This document shows positions 48,381 through 57,421 of a stretch of DNA of 64,000 bases, in pieces. The first letter of the stretch is position 1; every line of letters starts with the position of its first letter. The stretch is from Inquilinus limosus DSM 16000 (GTDB taxonomy: Bacteria; Pseudomonadota; Alphaproteobacteria; DSM-16000; Inquilinaceae), in contig NZ_AUHM01000023.1 of assembly GCF_000423185.1 (NCBI RefSeq), positions 62,001 through 126,000 on the forward strand. The letters run 5' to 3'. The position numbers were made by a program, and so were the translations under genes. The notes under the pieces are model-generated. The model saw only the letters and a list, made by a program, of their open reading frames with translations. It was not told the DNA's origin and did no database searches.

Positions 48381-49892
48381 CTATCCAGTTGGCTCCGTGC
48401 CCAAGGCGCGTCGCCGCGCCAACACGAGCAGCGCCGTCAGCGCGGTCACGGCCAGCAGAACCGCCGACACCAGCGCCACGCCCTGATAGGTCGAGGAAAA
48501 GGCTGCCCGCGCCGCCGTCGCGACCGTGCCCGCCTCCGGCGCCGCCAGCGTCTCCGCCGCGACCAGCGCCTCGCCGATCGACCGCCGCGCCGCCGGCACG
48601 GCGGCCTCCAGCAGCGGCGGCAGCGTGAGCAGCGACTGGTACAGCACCGCCATCAGGCTGCCGAACAGGGCGACGCCGAGCCCGCCGCCCAGCTCGTAGG
48701 ACACCTCCTCGACCGAGGCGACGGCGCCGGCCTGATGCGCCGGGGCGCTGTTCATGACGTTGACCGAGGCCGCGGTCATCGCCGCGCCCAGCCCGGCGCC
48801 GATGGCGACGAAGCTGGCGATGGTGGCGGCCGAGACCGATCCCGGCGGCAGCAGGGCGAGGCCGAGGAAGCCGGCGGCGGACAGGGCGAGGCTGGCGGCC
48901 AGGCTGGCGCGGAAGCCGAAGCGGTGCACCAGCCCGCCGGCCAGGGGCGAGGCCAGGAACGAGGCCAGCGGCACCGGCGCCAGCCTGAGGCCGGCCTCCA
49001 GCGGCGACAGGTTTAGCACCAGCTGCAGCTGCTGGCTCAGCAGCAGCTCGAAGCCGACGATGACGATCATCGCCACCAGCGCCGCGGCCAGGGCGATGGC
49101 GATGCCCGGGTTGCGGAACAGCGACAGGTCGATCATCGGCACCGCGGCGCGGGCCTGGCGGCGCAGGAAGGCGGCCAGCAGCCAGGCGCCGGCCAGCCCG
49201 ATCGCGGCCGCCTGCCACGGGTCGGCGCCGGCATGGGTGGTCTGCTTCACCGCATAGACCAGGGCGACGATCCCGGCCATGGCCAGCAGCAGGCCGGGCA
49301 GGTCCCAGGGCCGCTCCTCGCCGGCGCGGCGGCCGGGCAGCAGCCAGGCGGCGAAGGGCAGGGCCAGCAGCACGATCGGCACGTTGATCAGGAACACCGC
49401 GCCCCAGTGGAAATGCTCCAGCAGCGCGCCGCCGACCACCGGGCCGAAGGCGGCGCCGCCGGACGCGACCGAGGACCAGATGCCGATCGCGATCGCCCGC
49501 TCGCGCGGATCGTCGAAGGCCAGGCGCAGGATCGACAGCGTGGCCGGCATCATCATCGCCCCGCCGAAGGCCAGGAAGGCGCGGCCGGCGATCAGCCACT
49601 CCGGGCCGGGGGCGAAGGCGCAGGCGGCCGAGGCCAGCCCGAACAGGGCGAGGCCCAGCAGCAGCATGCGCCTGTGCCCGATCCGGTCGCCCAGCGTGCC
49701 GGCGGCGGGCAGCAGCCCGGCCATCAGCAGCGGGTAGATGTCGATGATCCACAGCAGCTGCGACGCGCTCGGCTCCAGCGCCCGGGTCAGGGTCGGCACC
49801 GCGATGTGCAGCACCGTGGCGTCGATCGCCACCATCAGCAGCGCCACCGAGACGACGGGCAGGATCGCCCAGCGGCTGACGGAACCGGTCAT
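48381..49892 (-). CDS. MFS drug exporter, DHA2 type (EmrB/QacA-like)
   Basis: A protein of 503 residues with about 14 predicted helices. The opening (SVALLMVAIDATVLHIAVPT) is characteristic of DHA2 proteins, motif A is GTLGDRIGHRRMLLLGLAL, and motif C is GPVVGGALLEHFHW. It should expel hydrophobic or cationic compounds. ATG 49892 follows GGGAG and is 2 bases from the stop of the upstream TetR gene, forming a TetR-MFS operon with a strong palindromic operator upstream (50508-50543). Confidence 0.92.
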   Translation of the reverse strand: MTGSVSRWAILPVVSVALLMVAIDATVLHIAVPTLTRALEPSASQLLWIIDIYPLLMAGLLPAAGTLGDRIGHRRMLLLGLALFGLASAACAFAPGPEWLIAGRAFLAFGGAMMMPATLSILRLAFDDPRERAIAIGIWSSVASGGAAFGPVVGGALLEHFHWGAVFLINVPIVLLALPFAAWLLPGRRAGEERPWDLPGLLLAMAGIVALVYAVKQTTHAGADPWQAAAIGLAGAWLLAAFLRRQARAAVPMIDLSLFRNPGIAIALAAALVAMIVIVGFELLLSQQLQLVLNLSPLEAGLRLAPVPLASFLASPLAGGLVHRFGFRASLAASLALSAAGFLGLALLPPGSVSAATIASFVAIGAGLGAAMTAASVNVMNSAPAHQAGAVASVEEVSYELGGGLGVALFGSLMAVLYQSLLTLPPLLEAAVPAARRSIGEALVAAETLAAPEAGTVATAARAAFSSTYQGVALVSAVLLAVTALTALLVLARRRALGTEPTG

Positions 49893-49894
49893 GA

Positions 49895-50503
49895 TCAAAC
49901 TCCCGGGGCCAGGCAGCGGCGGACCAGGCCGGGCAGGGCGGCGATGCCGGCGGCGATGTCGAAGCTCGGATCGGTCGCCACCCGGGCGCTGAAGCCGTCG
50001 ATCAGCATCAGCAGCCAGACCGCCGCCATGTCGCGGTCCAGGCCCGGATCGGCTTGGCCGCGGGCGGCGGCGCGGCCGATCAGATGCGCCAGCGCCGCCC
50101 GGATCTCCCGGTCGCTGCGGTCCAGCACCGCCTGGATCTGCGGGTTGCGCGCGCCTTCGGACAGGATCTCCAGCCACAGCCGGTGCCCGGCGGCGTCGGT
50201 GGTCAGGGTCAGGAAGCGCTCCAGCAGCGCGACGACGGCGCCCAGCGGATCGTCGGTCTCCTCCACCGCCCGGAACAGCGCCGCCGTCTCCTCGCGCTCG
50301 GCGTCGACCAGGGCGGCGATCATCGCCTCCTTGTTCGGGAAGTAGCGGTAGAGATTGCCGGCGCTCATCCCCGCGGCCTCGCAGATCTCGGCCATGCCGG
50401 TGCCGTGGAAGCCGCGGCGGGCGAAGCAGCCGTACGCCGCCTCCAGGATGCGGCGGCGCTTCTCCTCGCGGGGGGACGGGGTGGTGGCGGCGGTTCCGGA
50501 CAT
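49895..50503 (-). CDS. TetR/AcrR family transcriptional repressor
   Basis: About 202 residues. N-terminal HTH: EEKRRRILEAAYGCFARRGF, then HGTGMAEICEAAGMSAGNLY and YFPNKEAMIAALVD, typical TetR with the YRYFPNKE motif. The C-terminal ligand domain is all-helical. Two start codons are possible: ATG 50515 lies inside the 36-base palindrome, and ATG 50503 just after it. The latter is chosen so that the operator stays outside the reading frame. It is co-transcribed with the DHA2 exporter, which it probably represses along with itself. Confidence 0.9.
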   Translation of the reverse strand: MSGTAATTPSPREEKRRRILEAAYGCFARRGFHGTGMAEICEAAGMSAGNLYRYFPNKEAMIAALVDAEREETAALFRAVEETDDPLGAVVALLERFLTLTTDAAGHRLWLEILSEGARNPQIQAVLDRSDREIRAALAHLIGRAAARGQADPGLDRDMAAVWLLMLIDGFSARVATDPSFDIAAGIAALPGLVRRCLAPGV

Positions 50504-50507
50504 GGCG

Positions 50508-50543
50508 CGACTCATGAGAATGAACGTTCATTCTCATGAGTCG
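50508..50543. promoter_or_regulatory. 36-bp perfect palindrome, probable TetR operator
   Basis: Left half CGACTCATGAGAATGAAC, right half GTTCATTCTCATGAGTCG, no mismatch and no spacer. The inner AATGAACGTTCATT matches the usual TetR-family site. It lies directly in front of the TetR start and must overlap the TetR-MFS promoter. Confidence 0.88.
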
Positions 50544-50566
50544 GCAAATTCAGGTCAAGCCTCTGC

Positions 50567-50644
50567 TGTCATTGCCGGGCTTGACCCGGCAATCCAGAGG
50601 GCGTCGACATCCTCCGGATGCCCGGATCGAGCTCGGGCATGACA
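50567..50644. repeat. intergenic palindromic repeat, family B copy 1
   Basis: Arms tgtcattgccgggcttgacc at the left and, at the right, gagctcgggcatgaca. Two hairpin arms share the gggcttgacccggc motif. Further copies lie at 55057-55133 and 57678-57755. Here it lies between the TetR operator and the enoyl-CoA hydratase gene. Confidence 0.8.
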
Positions 50645-50668
50645 ATCGCGTGTTTGCCGAGGACCCCG

Positions 50669-51454
50669 ATGACCGACACCCCGATCCGATGGTATCGCGA
50701 CGGCCGGCTGGCGCGGCTGCGGCTGCAGCGGCCGGCGCGGCACAACGCGATCAGCGCCGCGATATGGCGGGCGCTGCCGGGCCTGTGCCGCGAGATCGAC
50801 GCCGATCCCGAGGTCGCGGCGGTGATCGTGGAGGGGGAGGGCGGCCAGGCCTTCTCGGCCGGGGCCGATATCGCCGAATTCGGCACGGTCTTCGCCGACG
50901 AGGATTCGACCCGCGCCTACAACGCCGCGGTCCGGGCGGGGCTGCAGGCGGTCGAGAGCCTGGACCGGCCGAGCATCGCGCTGGTCCGCGGCCTCTGCGT
51001 CGGCGGCGGTTGCGGCCTGGCGCTGGCCTGCGACCTGCGCTTCGCCGGCGGCTCGGCGCGGCTGGGCATCACGCCGGCCCGGCTCGGCCTCGCCTACGGC
51101 TTCGCCGACACGCGGCGGCTGGTGGCGACGGTCGGGCCCTCCCGGGCCAAGGACATGCTGTTCTCCGGCCGGCTGCTCGACGCCGCCGAGGCGCTGGCGA
51201 TCGGCCTAGTCGACCGGGTGCTGCCCGATGATGCGGTCGAAGCGGCGGCGCTGGATTACGCAAGCGGCTTGGCCGAGCGGGCTCCGCTCAGCCTGCGTGC
51301 GGCCAAGCGGATGATCGAGGCGGTGATGGCCGGCGCCGACGGCGACACGGAGGAGACCGCGGCGCTGTTCGAGGCCGCCTATCGCAGCGCCGATTTCCGC
51401 GAGGGGCAGGCGGCCTTCGCCGAACGCCGCCCGCCACGATTCCGCGGGGTCTGA
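50669..51454 (+). CDS. enoyl-CoA hydratase/isomerase family protein
   Basis: A crotonase-fold protein of 261 residues. The oxyanion-hole motifs are QAFSAGADIAEFG and ALVRGLCVGGGCGLALACDL, and the LGITPARLGLAYGF block is conserved. The Glu pair of classical hydratases is not clear. The second catalytic position lies in LGITPARLGLAY, so the reaction may be isomerisation or another crotonase chemistry. ATG 50669 follows GAGGA. It is followed by a pair of GC-rich palindromes and a convergent MFS gene. Confidence 0.88.
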   Translation: MTDTPIRWYRDGRLARLRLQRPARHNAISAAIWRALPGLCREIDADPEVAAVIVEGEGGQAFSAGADIAEFGTVFADEDSTRAYNAAVRAGLQAVESLDRPSIALVRGLCVGGGCGLALACDLRFAGGSARLGITPARLGLAYGFADTRRLVATVGPSRAKDMLFSGRLLDAAEALAIGLVDRVLPDDAVEAAALDYASGLAERAPLSLRAAKRMIEAVMAGADGDTEETAALFEAAYRSADFREGQAAFAERRPPRFRGV

Positions 51455-51468
51455 GCCGGCTGCGGCAA

Positions 51469-51597
51469 CCCCTCCCCCTACCCCCCTCCCGCAGGGGGAG
51501 GGGGAGGACAGAAGGCCACCGTTGCTCAGTAGTCCAGCCTCGCCCCCCTTTTTTCATTCTCCCCCTCCCCTTGCGGGAGGGGGTAGGGGGAGGGGCT
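51469..51597. repeat. two GC-rich palindromes (family D) between enoyl-CoA hydratase and MFS genes
   Basis: C-run/G-run hairpins at about 51469-51507 and 51560-51597 (ccctccccttgcgggaggg core in the second) have the same sequence as the hairpins at 9380-9542. They fill the convergent gap and probably end both transcripts. Confidence 0.6.
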
Positions 51598-51631
51598 GTT
51601 TCCGACGGAGCCGCTCCCTCCGTCCTCCTGG

Positions 51632-52945
51632 TTACTCCGCCGGGCTCATCCGGCCGGCCGTCGGCGGCGCTGGCGGCTGGTGGCGCCGCAGCGCGGCCTG
51701 GACCACGAAGGTCATCAGCGCGCCGAGCACCAGGCAGGCGGCCAGGAACCACATCGGCGCCAGCTTGCTTCCGGTCATGTCGCCGATCCAGGGCACCGCG
51801 TTCTGGGCGATGAAGCCGCCGAGATTCCCGACCGAGTTGATTGCGGCGATGCCGGCCGCGGCCGTGGCCCCGGTCAGGAAGGTCGGCGGCAGCGACCAGA
51901 ACACCGGCTGCGGCGCGAAGATGCCGGCGGCGGCGACGCAGAGCAGCGCGAACTTCACGGCGTTGCCCGGCACCACAACGCTGAGGGCGAGGCACACGGC
52001 CGCGATCAGCGCCGGGATCACGATGTGCCAGGTCTGGTCGCCGGTGCGGGCGGCGTTGCGCGGCACCCACCACAGGGCCAGGGCGACGCAGGCCCAGGGG
52101 ATGACGTTCAGCAGGCCGTTGACCGTGTTCGACACGCCGAAGCCCTGCACCACCGTCGGCAGCCAGTAGCTCAGCCCATAGGCGCCGAGCGGGAAGGCGA
52201 CGTAGAACAGGGCCAGCAGCTGCACCCGGCGGTCGAGCAGCGCCGCGAACGGGCTGCCGTGCTGCATCTTGCCCTGGGCGTTCTCGCGCGCCAGCACGTC
52301 GTGCAGCCACTTCTTCTCGCCGGCATCCAGGAAATTCGCCGTCTCCGGCCGGTCGGGCAGGAAGAAGTAGGTGACGACACCCATCACCACGGCCGGGATG
52401 CCGGTGGCGACGAACACCCATTCCCAGCCCTTGAGGCCGAGCAGGCCGTCGAGGTCCAGCAGCGCCCCGCCGATGGTGGAGCCGACGGCGTTGGCCAGCG
52501 CGCTCCAGGCCATGAACAGCCCGACCATGCGGCCGCGATACATCTGCGGGAACCACAGCGTCAGCGCGAACAGCACGCCCGGGAAGAAGCCGGCCTCGGC
52601 CGCACCCAGCAGGAAGCGCAGGATGTAGAACATCGTCGCGTTTTGGGTGAAGGCCAGGGCGATGGTGACGAGGCCCCAGGAGAAGATGATCCGGGCCAGC
52701 CAGCGCCGGGCGCCGACCCGCGCCAGGATCACGTTCGACGGCACCTCGAAGATGAAATAACCGATGAAGAACAGCGAGGCGCCGAGGCCGTAGGCGGCCT
52801 CGCTGAGGCCGAGATCGCCGACCATCTGCAGCTTGGCGTAGCTGACATTCTGCCGGTCGATATAAGCGATGAGATAGAGCAGGCCGAGGAACGGCATCAG
52901 CCGCCAGGTGATCTTGGCGATCGTCTGCGGGCGGGACTCGGGCAC
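51632..52945 (-). CDS. MFS transporter, anion:cation symporter (ACS) type
   Basis: A protein of 437 residues with 12 predicted helices. The family opening is LMPFLGLLYLIAYIDRQNVS, then LGLSEAAYGLGASLFFIGYF, motif A-like ARVGARRWLARII and GAAEAGFFPGVLF, all typical of ACS permeases that import dicarboxylates, tartrate, phthalate or glucarate. GTG start at 52945 follows GAGGGAG. It stands alone, divergent from phnC. The transported acid cannot be read from sequence. Confidence 0.9.
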   Translation of the reverse strand: MPESRPQTIAKITWRLMPFLGLLYLIAYIDRQNVSYAKLQMVGDLGLSEAAYGLGASLFFIGYFIFEVPSNVILARVGARRWLARIIFSWGLVTIALAFTQNATMFYILRFLLGAAEAGFFPGVLFALTLWFPQMYRGRMVGLFMAWSALANAVGSTIGGALLDLDGLLGLKGWEWVFVATGIPAVVMGVVTYFFLPDRPETANFLDAGEKKWLHDVLARENAQGKMQHGSPFAALLDRRVQLLALFYVAFPLGAYGLSYWLPTVVQGFGVSNTVNGLLNVIPWACVALALWWVPRNAARTGDQTWHIVIPALIAAVCLALSVVVPGNAVKFALLCVAAAGIFAPQPVFWSLPPTFLTGATAAAGIAAINSVGNLGGFIAQNAVPWIGDMTGSKLAPMWFLAACLVLGALMTFVVQAALRRHQPPAPPTAGRMSPAE

Positions 52946-53169
52946 GCGTTCTACTCCCTCAAATCGTATGATGATTTGCTGCCTTGGCGCGCAAAGAAGC
53001 CGCTTTGAGGGAGAACGTCAACCCGCGCGTTGCAGTGCCGCGGATCCCGGGCGTTCATCGAAACGACATCTGAGGATCATCCGACTGTAACCCCGCTCTG
53101 TTAGGCCGGTCTCGCCGAACGGCCGCGGCCTCTGCCGCGCCGCCCCCGAAACCGACCGGAGCGAGCCTG

Positions 53170-53991
53170 ATGGCTGAACTCGTGATCGAAGGCCTGACCA
53201 AGAGCTTCCGCGCCGTGAACGCGGTCGACGACGTCAGCCTCACGATCGCCCCCGGCCAGATGGTCGGCGTGATCGGCCGCTCCGGCGCCGGCAAATCGAC
53301 CCTGCTGCGCCTGGTCAACCGCCTGGCCGATCCGACCGGCGGCCGCATCCTGTTCGACGGCGTCGACGTCACCCGGCTGAAGGGCAAGGCCCTTCGCGAC
53401 TGGCGCGCCCGCTGCGCCATGATCTTCCAGCAGTTCAACCTGGTCAGCCGGCTCGACGTGCTGACCAACGTGCTGCTCGGCCGCATCTCCTACCACTGGA
53501 CGCTGCCGTCCCTGTTCAAGCAGTTCGGCGAGCGCGAGCGGGCGTTCGCCATCCAGGCGCTGGACCGGCTCGACATGGCCCATGCCGCGCTGCAGCGCGC
53601 CGACACCCTGTCGGGCGGCCAGCAGCAGCGCGTCGCCATCGCCCGCGCCCTGCTGCAGGAGCCCGAGGTGCTGCTGGCGGACGAGCCGATCGCCTCGCTC
53701 GACCCGCGCAACGCCAAGGTGGTGATGGACGCGCTGCGCGCCATCAACCGCGAGGACGGCATCACCGTCCTGGTCAATCTGCACACGCTCGACACCGCCC
53801 GGCACTATTGCGACCGGGTGGTCGGCATGGCCAAGGGCCGGGTCGTCTTCGACGGCGCGCCCGAGGCCCTGACCATGGACGTGGTCGAGCAGATCTACGG
53901 CGTCGACGGCATGCGCGAGGCGTTCGACGAGCGCATCACCTCGACCGCGATCGAGCCCCGGACCGGCGAGCGCGAGCTGGTCCCGGCCTGA
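53170..53991 (+). CDS. phnC: phosphonate ABC transporter ATP-binding protein
   Basis: A protein of 273 residues with Walker [11 protein letters not shown]-loop [20 protein letters not shown] (the N-V-L-L-G-R of PhnC), signature [17 protein letters not shown], Walker [14 protein letters not shown] and the switch His in LVNLHTLD. It couples ATP hydrolysis to uptake of phosphonates (or phosphite/phosphate esters) with PhnD and two PhnE proteins encoded downstream. It is the first gene of that operon and is divergent from the ACS permease. ATG 53170 follows GGAGCGAG. Confidence 0.95.
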   Translation: MAELVIEGLTKSFRAVNAVDDVSLTIAPGQMVGVIGRSGAGKSTLLRLVNRLADPTGGRILFDGVDVTRLKGKALRDWRARCAMIFQQFNLVSRLDVLTNVLLGRISYHWTLPSLFKQFGERERAFAIQALDRLDMAHAALQRADTLSGGQQQRVAIARALLQEPEVLLADEPIASLDPRNAKVVMDALRAINREDGITVLVNLHTLDTARHYCDRVVGMAKGRVVFDGAPEALTMDVVEQIYGVDGMREAFDERITSTAIEPRTGERELVPA

Positions 53992-54060
53992 GCTCCAACG
54001 AATGGCGTGCGGCGCGGCGCCGGACGCCCGAACACATGTGATCAGCAAAGGGGTAGACCC

Positions 54061-54999
54061 ATGTTCCTGCGGCGCACCATCCTCGCGGCGGCCACGGCTG
54101 TCGTCGCTCTCGCCGGCCTGGCCGGCGCCGCCTTCGCGGCGGATCCGAGCTGGAAGAACGATGTCCCGGTGATCCGGATCGGCATCCTCGGCGGCGAGAA
54201 CGACGCCGACCGCCTGGCCCGCTACGACGGCTTCAAGAAGCTGCTCGAGACCACCTTCAACGTGAAGGTCGAGCTGTATCCGGCCTCGGACTATGCCGGC
54301 GTCATGCAGGGCATGGCCGCGGGCCAGCTCGATTTCGCCAACTTCGGCGCCTCCAGCTATGCCGGGCTGTGGCTCGACTGCAAATGCGTCGAGCCGCTGG
54401 TCGTGCCGAAGGAAGAGGACGGGTCGACGGGCTACTACTCGGTGCTCTACGTCAAGTCCGACAGCCCGTACCAGAAGCTGGACGACCTCAAGGGCAAGTC
54501 CCTGGCCTTCGCCGATCCGAACTCGACCTCGGGCTACCTGATCCCCAACTTCCAGCTCAAGGACAAGGGCTACGACCCGGCCGCCTTCTTCGGCTCCACC
54601 GCCTTCTCCGGCGGGCACGAGCAGGGCGTGGTCGCCGTGATGAAGGGCCAGTACGACGCCGGCGTCACCTGGATCTCCGGCCAGGGCGACCCGGCCCAGG
54701 GCTACAGCCGCGGCGCCCTGCGCAGCATGGTCGACAAGGGCATGCTGAACATGAAGGACCTGCGCATCGTCTGGCAGTCGGACCTGATCCCGAACGGCCC
54801 CTGGGCCACCCGCACCGCCCTGCCGGAGGCGTTCCGCAAGGACATGCTGGACTTCATGATGAAGCTCCCGAAGGAGCATCCGGACATCTACGAGGCGGTC
54901 GAGAAGGGCGCCGGCGCGGGCTATGAGCCGGTCACCAACGACTTCTTCGCCGGCATCATCAAGATGCGCCAGACCGAAGCCTCGGCGCGCCGCAGCTGA
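54061..54999 (+). CDS. phnD: phosphonate ABC transporter substrate-binding protein
   Basis: A protein of 312 residues with a signal peptide ending at about residue 26 (GLAGAAFAADPS). The binding domain shows VIRIGILGGENDADRLARYD, ASDYAGVMQGMAAGQLDFAN, FADPNSTSGYLIPNFQLKDK and FSGGHEQGVVAVMKGQYDAG, the standard PhnD blocks. It lies in the periplasm and delivers phosphonates to the PhnE pair. ATG 54061 is preceded by AAAGGGGT. Confidence 0.95.
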   Translation: MFLRRTILAAATAVVALAGLAGAAFAADPSWKNDVPVIRIGILGGENDADRLARYDGFKKLLETTFNVKVELYPASDYAGVMQGMAAGQLDFANFGASSYAGLWLDCKCVEPLVVPKEEDGSTGYYSVLYVKSDSPYQKLDDLKGKSLAFADPNSTSGYLIPNFQLKDKGYDPAAFFGSTAFSGGHEQGVVAVMKGQYDAGVTWISGQGDPAQGYSRGALRSMVDKGMLNMKDLRIVWQSDLIPNGPWATRTALPEAFRKDMLDFMMKLPKEHPDIYEAVEKGAGAGYEPVTNDFFAGIIKMRQTEASARRS

Positions 55000-55056
55000 T
55001 CGGCCCCGGAGGTTGGGTTCGCCTCCGGGCAAACCCAATTGAGTTCCCTTTTTGCT

Positions 55057-55133
55057 GTCATTGCCGGGCTTGACCCGGCAATCCAGAAGATGTCGACGCT
55101 CTCTGGATGCCCGGGTCAAGCCCGGGCATGACA
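55057..55133. repeat. intergenic palindromic repeat, family B copy 2, inside the phn operon
   Basis: Left arm tgtcattgccgggcttgacc, right arm gggtcaagcccgggcatgaca. It lies between phnD and phnE1, where a hairpin could protect the upstream phnCD part of the transcript or attenuate permease expression. The mirror-image copy is at 57678-57755. Confidence 0.8.
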
Positions 55134-55178
55134 GCCTTGGGAAAGCGCGCTGTCCAAGCTGCCGTGATCGATCCCCCG

Positions 55179-56078
55179 ATGACCTCTTTGTCCGAAACCC
55201 GCCCCTCCGACCCGGTCGCCGCCTTCGAGGCCGGGCGCCGGGCGCTGCTGCGCCAGCGGCGCCGGGCCACGCTCCTCGGCCTCGCGCTGTTCGTCGCCGC
55301 TGTGCTGGCCGGCGCGTATGTCGGCGAGTTCTCGCCGGCCAAGCTGGCCGCCGGCCTGCCGCGGATCGGCGAGTATATCGACCGCACCCTGCCGACGCTG
55401 AGCTGGGGCGAGCTGCTGTCCGACAGCAAGACCGAAGGCTCGTTCGCCTACTGGTACTACCGCGCGGGCAGCTATCTCGTGCTGCTGTGGCAGACGGCGC
55501 AGATGGCGATCCTGGGCACGGTGCTGGGCGCCTCGGCGGCGCTGCTGCTCAGCTTCCCGGCGGCGCGCAACCTGGTGCGCAGCAACCTGATCTATCATCT
55601 CAGCCGCCGCTTCCTCGAGATCTGCCGCAGCGTGCCGGACATCGTCTACGCGCTGTGCTTCGTCTGGGCCTACGGCGTCGGGCCGCTGGCCGGCATCCTC
55701 GCCATGGCGGTGCACACCACCGGCGCGCTCGGCAAGCTGTTCTCGGAGGTGAACGAGGCGGCCGACGAGAAGCCGCTGGAGGGCATCCGCGCCGCCGGCG
55801 GCACCTGGGTCCAGATCATGCGCTTCGGCGTGCTGCCGCAGGTGCTGCCGAACTTCCTCTCCTATTCGCTGCTGCGGCTCGAGATCAACATCCGCTCGGC
55901 CTCGGTCCTGGGCTTCGTCGGCGCCGGCGGCGTGGGGCAGGAGCTCTACTACATCGTCAGCTTCAACTACTACGAGGAGCTGAGCGCGCTGGTGCTGATG
56001 ATCGTCGCGGCGGTGACGCTGATCGACCTCGGCTCGGAGCGGCTGCGCTCCGCCTTCATGTCGCGGGAGGCGCATTGA
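55179..56078 (+). CDS. phnE: phosphonate ABC transporter permease PhnE (first)
   Basis: A protein of 299 residues with six predicted membrane helices. Its EAA-type loop is EGIRAAGGTWVQIMRFGVLP, followed by LRLEINIRSASVLGFVGAGG, the conserved end of PhnE. It contains a longer N-terminal periplasmic segment than PhnE2. The start ATG 55179 gives a natural N-terminus; GTG 55164 is an alternative. Its stop overlaps the start of the second permease (TGATG), so both are made together and form a heterodimeric channel. Confidence 0.93.
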   Translation: MTSLSETRPSDPVAAFEAGRRALLRQRRRATLLGLALFVAAVLAGAYVGEFSPAKLAAGLPRIGEYIDRTLPTLSWGELLSDSKTEGSFAYWYYRAGSYLVLLWQTAQMAILGTVLGASAALLLSFPAARNLVRSNLIYHLSRRFLEICRSVPDIVYALCFVWAYGVGPLAGILAMAVHTTGALGKLFSEVNEAADEKPLEGIRAAGGTWVQIMRFGVLPQVLPNFLSYSLLRLEINIRSASVLGFVGAGGVGQELYYIVSFNYYEELSALVLMIVAAVTLIDLGSERLRSAFMSREAH

Positions 56079-56956
56079 TGGGCACCCGACTCGCCCGGAT
56101 TCGACCCATCGACGTCGACGCCGCCCGCGCCGCGCTGCCGCGCGCCTTCGGCCGGCCCTGGGGCGAGCGGCTGGTCCGCACCGCCCTCTTGCTGCTCGCC
56201 GCCGCCTATCTCGTCTACCTGCTCTGGACCTTCGACTTCTCGCCGGCCCGGCTCTACAGCGGCCTGGTCAGCCCGAACGGCCTGTTCGTCATCGCCGGGC
56301 AGATGGTCATGTGGCGCGACATGGCCGAGTGGCAGTACGGCGAGATCTTCACGGCGCTGGGCCAGACCGTCGCCATGGCCTTCATCGGCACGCTGATCGC
56401 CTCGGTGATCGCGATCCCGCTCGGCTTCCTCGGCGCCCGCAACATCGTGCCGATCGGCATCCTGCGCTTCGGCTTCCGCCGCCTGTTCGACGGGCTGCGC
56501 GGCGTCGACCAGCTGATCTGGGCGCTGGTCTTCGTGCGCGCGGTCGGGCTCGGGCCCTTGGCCGGCATCCTCGCCATCTGCGTCTCCGACATCGGCTCGC
56601 TGTCCAAGCTCTACGCCGAGGCGATCGAGACGGCGGAGAAGAAGCAGATCGAGGGCGTGCGCTCGACCGGCGCCTCGACCCTCGCGGTGCTGCGCTTCGG
56701 CGTGCTGCCGCAGGCGATCCCGCTGTTCCTCTCGCAGGCGCTCTACTTCTTCGAATCCAACACCCGCTCGGCCACCATCCTCGGCATCGTTGGCGCCGGC
56801 GGCATCGGGCTGCAGATCTCCGAGCGCATCAAGATCCTGGCCTGGGACCAGGTCGCCTTCATCCTGATCCTGGTGCTGGCCGTGGTCGCCCTGATCGACA
56901 CCCTGTCGAAATGGCTGCGGCTGAAGCTGATCGGCCGCGACGCGGCGCGGGGCTAG
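56078..56956 (+). CDS. phnE: phosphonate ABC transporter permease PhnE (second)
   Basis: A protein of 292 residues, paralogous to the preceding permease. The EAA-type loop is EGVRSTGASTLAVLRFGVLP, then FESNTRSATILGIVGAGGIG. The start shares a base with the stop of PhnE1. It is the last gene of phnCDEE. Its TAG stop overlaps the stop of the convergent ModE-like gene by four bases. No C-P lyase or phosphonatase gene follows. Confidence 0.93.
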   Translation: MGTRLARIRPIDVDAARAALPRAFGRPWGERLVRTALLLLAAAYLVYLLWTFDFSPARLYSGLVSPNGLFVIAGQMVMWRDMAEWQYGEIFTALGQTVAMAFIGTLIASVIAIPLGFLGARNIVPIGILRFGFRRLFDGLRGVDQLIWALVFVRAVGLGPLAGILAICVSDIGSLSKLYAEAIETAEKKQIEGVRSTGASTLAVLRFGVLPQAIPLFLSQALYFFESNTRSATILGIVGAGGIGLQISERIKILAWDQVAFILILVLAVVALIDTLSKWLRLKLIGRDAARG

Positions 56957-57333
56957 CCGTTGCTTTCCGATCTCTCGGGCGTCGTCGCCTCGGCCGTGGC
57001 CGTCTGCAGCCCGGCCAGCCGCCGCGCCACGCTGGCCGTCGTCTCCTGCTCGATGGCGCGGAACTGCTCGACCAGCCACTGGCCGAAGGGGGTCAGCGCG
57101 GCGCCGCCGCCCTGCGGGCCGCCATGCCGGGTCTCGATCACCTTCTCGCGGAAGCAGCTGTTCAGGCTGTCGATCAGCAGCCAGGCGCGGCGGTAGGACA
57201 TGCCCATCGCCCGCCCGGCGGCGGAGATCGAGCCGGTCTCGGCGATGTGCTCGAGCAGCCCGATCTTGCCGGGGCCGAGCTGCCGGTCCGGGCCGGCGGG
57301 GTCGAAATCGATGCGGATGCGCAGCCTGGGCAT
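56953..57333 (-). CDS. ModE-like winged helix-turn-helix regulator (N-terminal domain only)
   Basis: A protein of 126 residues built from the ModE DNA-binding domain: KIGLLEHIAETGSISAAGRA, then MGMSYRRAWLLIDSLNSCF (recognition helix with MSYRRAW) and the GGPQGGGAALTPFGQWLVEQ wing. The molybdate-binding TOBE/Mop domains of full ModE are missing, so it is a single-domain LysR-like regulator of the ModE type. ATG 57333. It is convergent with phnE2 and overlaps it by four bases. Control of the phn operon is possible but not shown by position alone. Confidence 0.87.
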   Translation of the reverse strand: MPRLRIRIDFDPAGPDRQLGPGKIGLLEHIAETGSISAAGRAMGMSYRRAWLLIDSLNSCFREKVIETRHGGPQGGGAALTPFGQWLVEQFRAIEQETTASVARRLAGLQTATAEATTPERSESNG

Positions 57334-57421
57334 GGTCGTGTCATGATACGGGCAGGCGGGGCCGGTTGGAACTCGGCACTGCCGGGTCCGTTATGACAGA
57401 AGGCAACCGAGGGAGGCCACG

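Noticed and set aside
53085-53104. Possible Pho box before phnC (CTGTAAC and CTGTTAG)
   Set aside because: The two half-sites start 13 bases apart instead of the 11-base direct-repeat period and match the consensus poorly.
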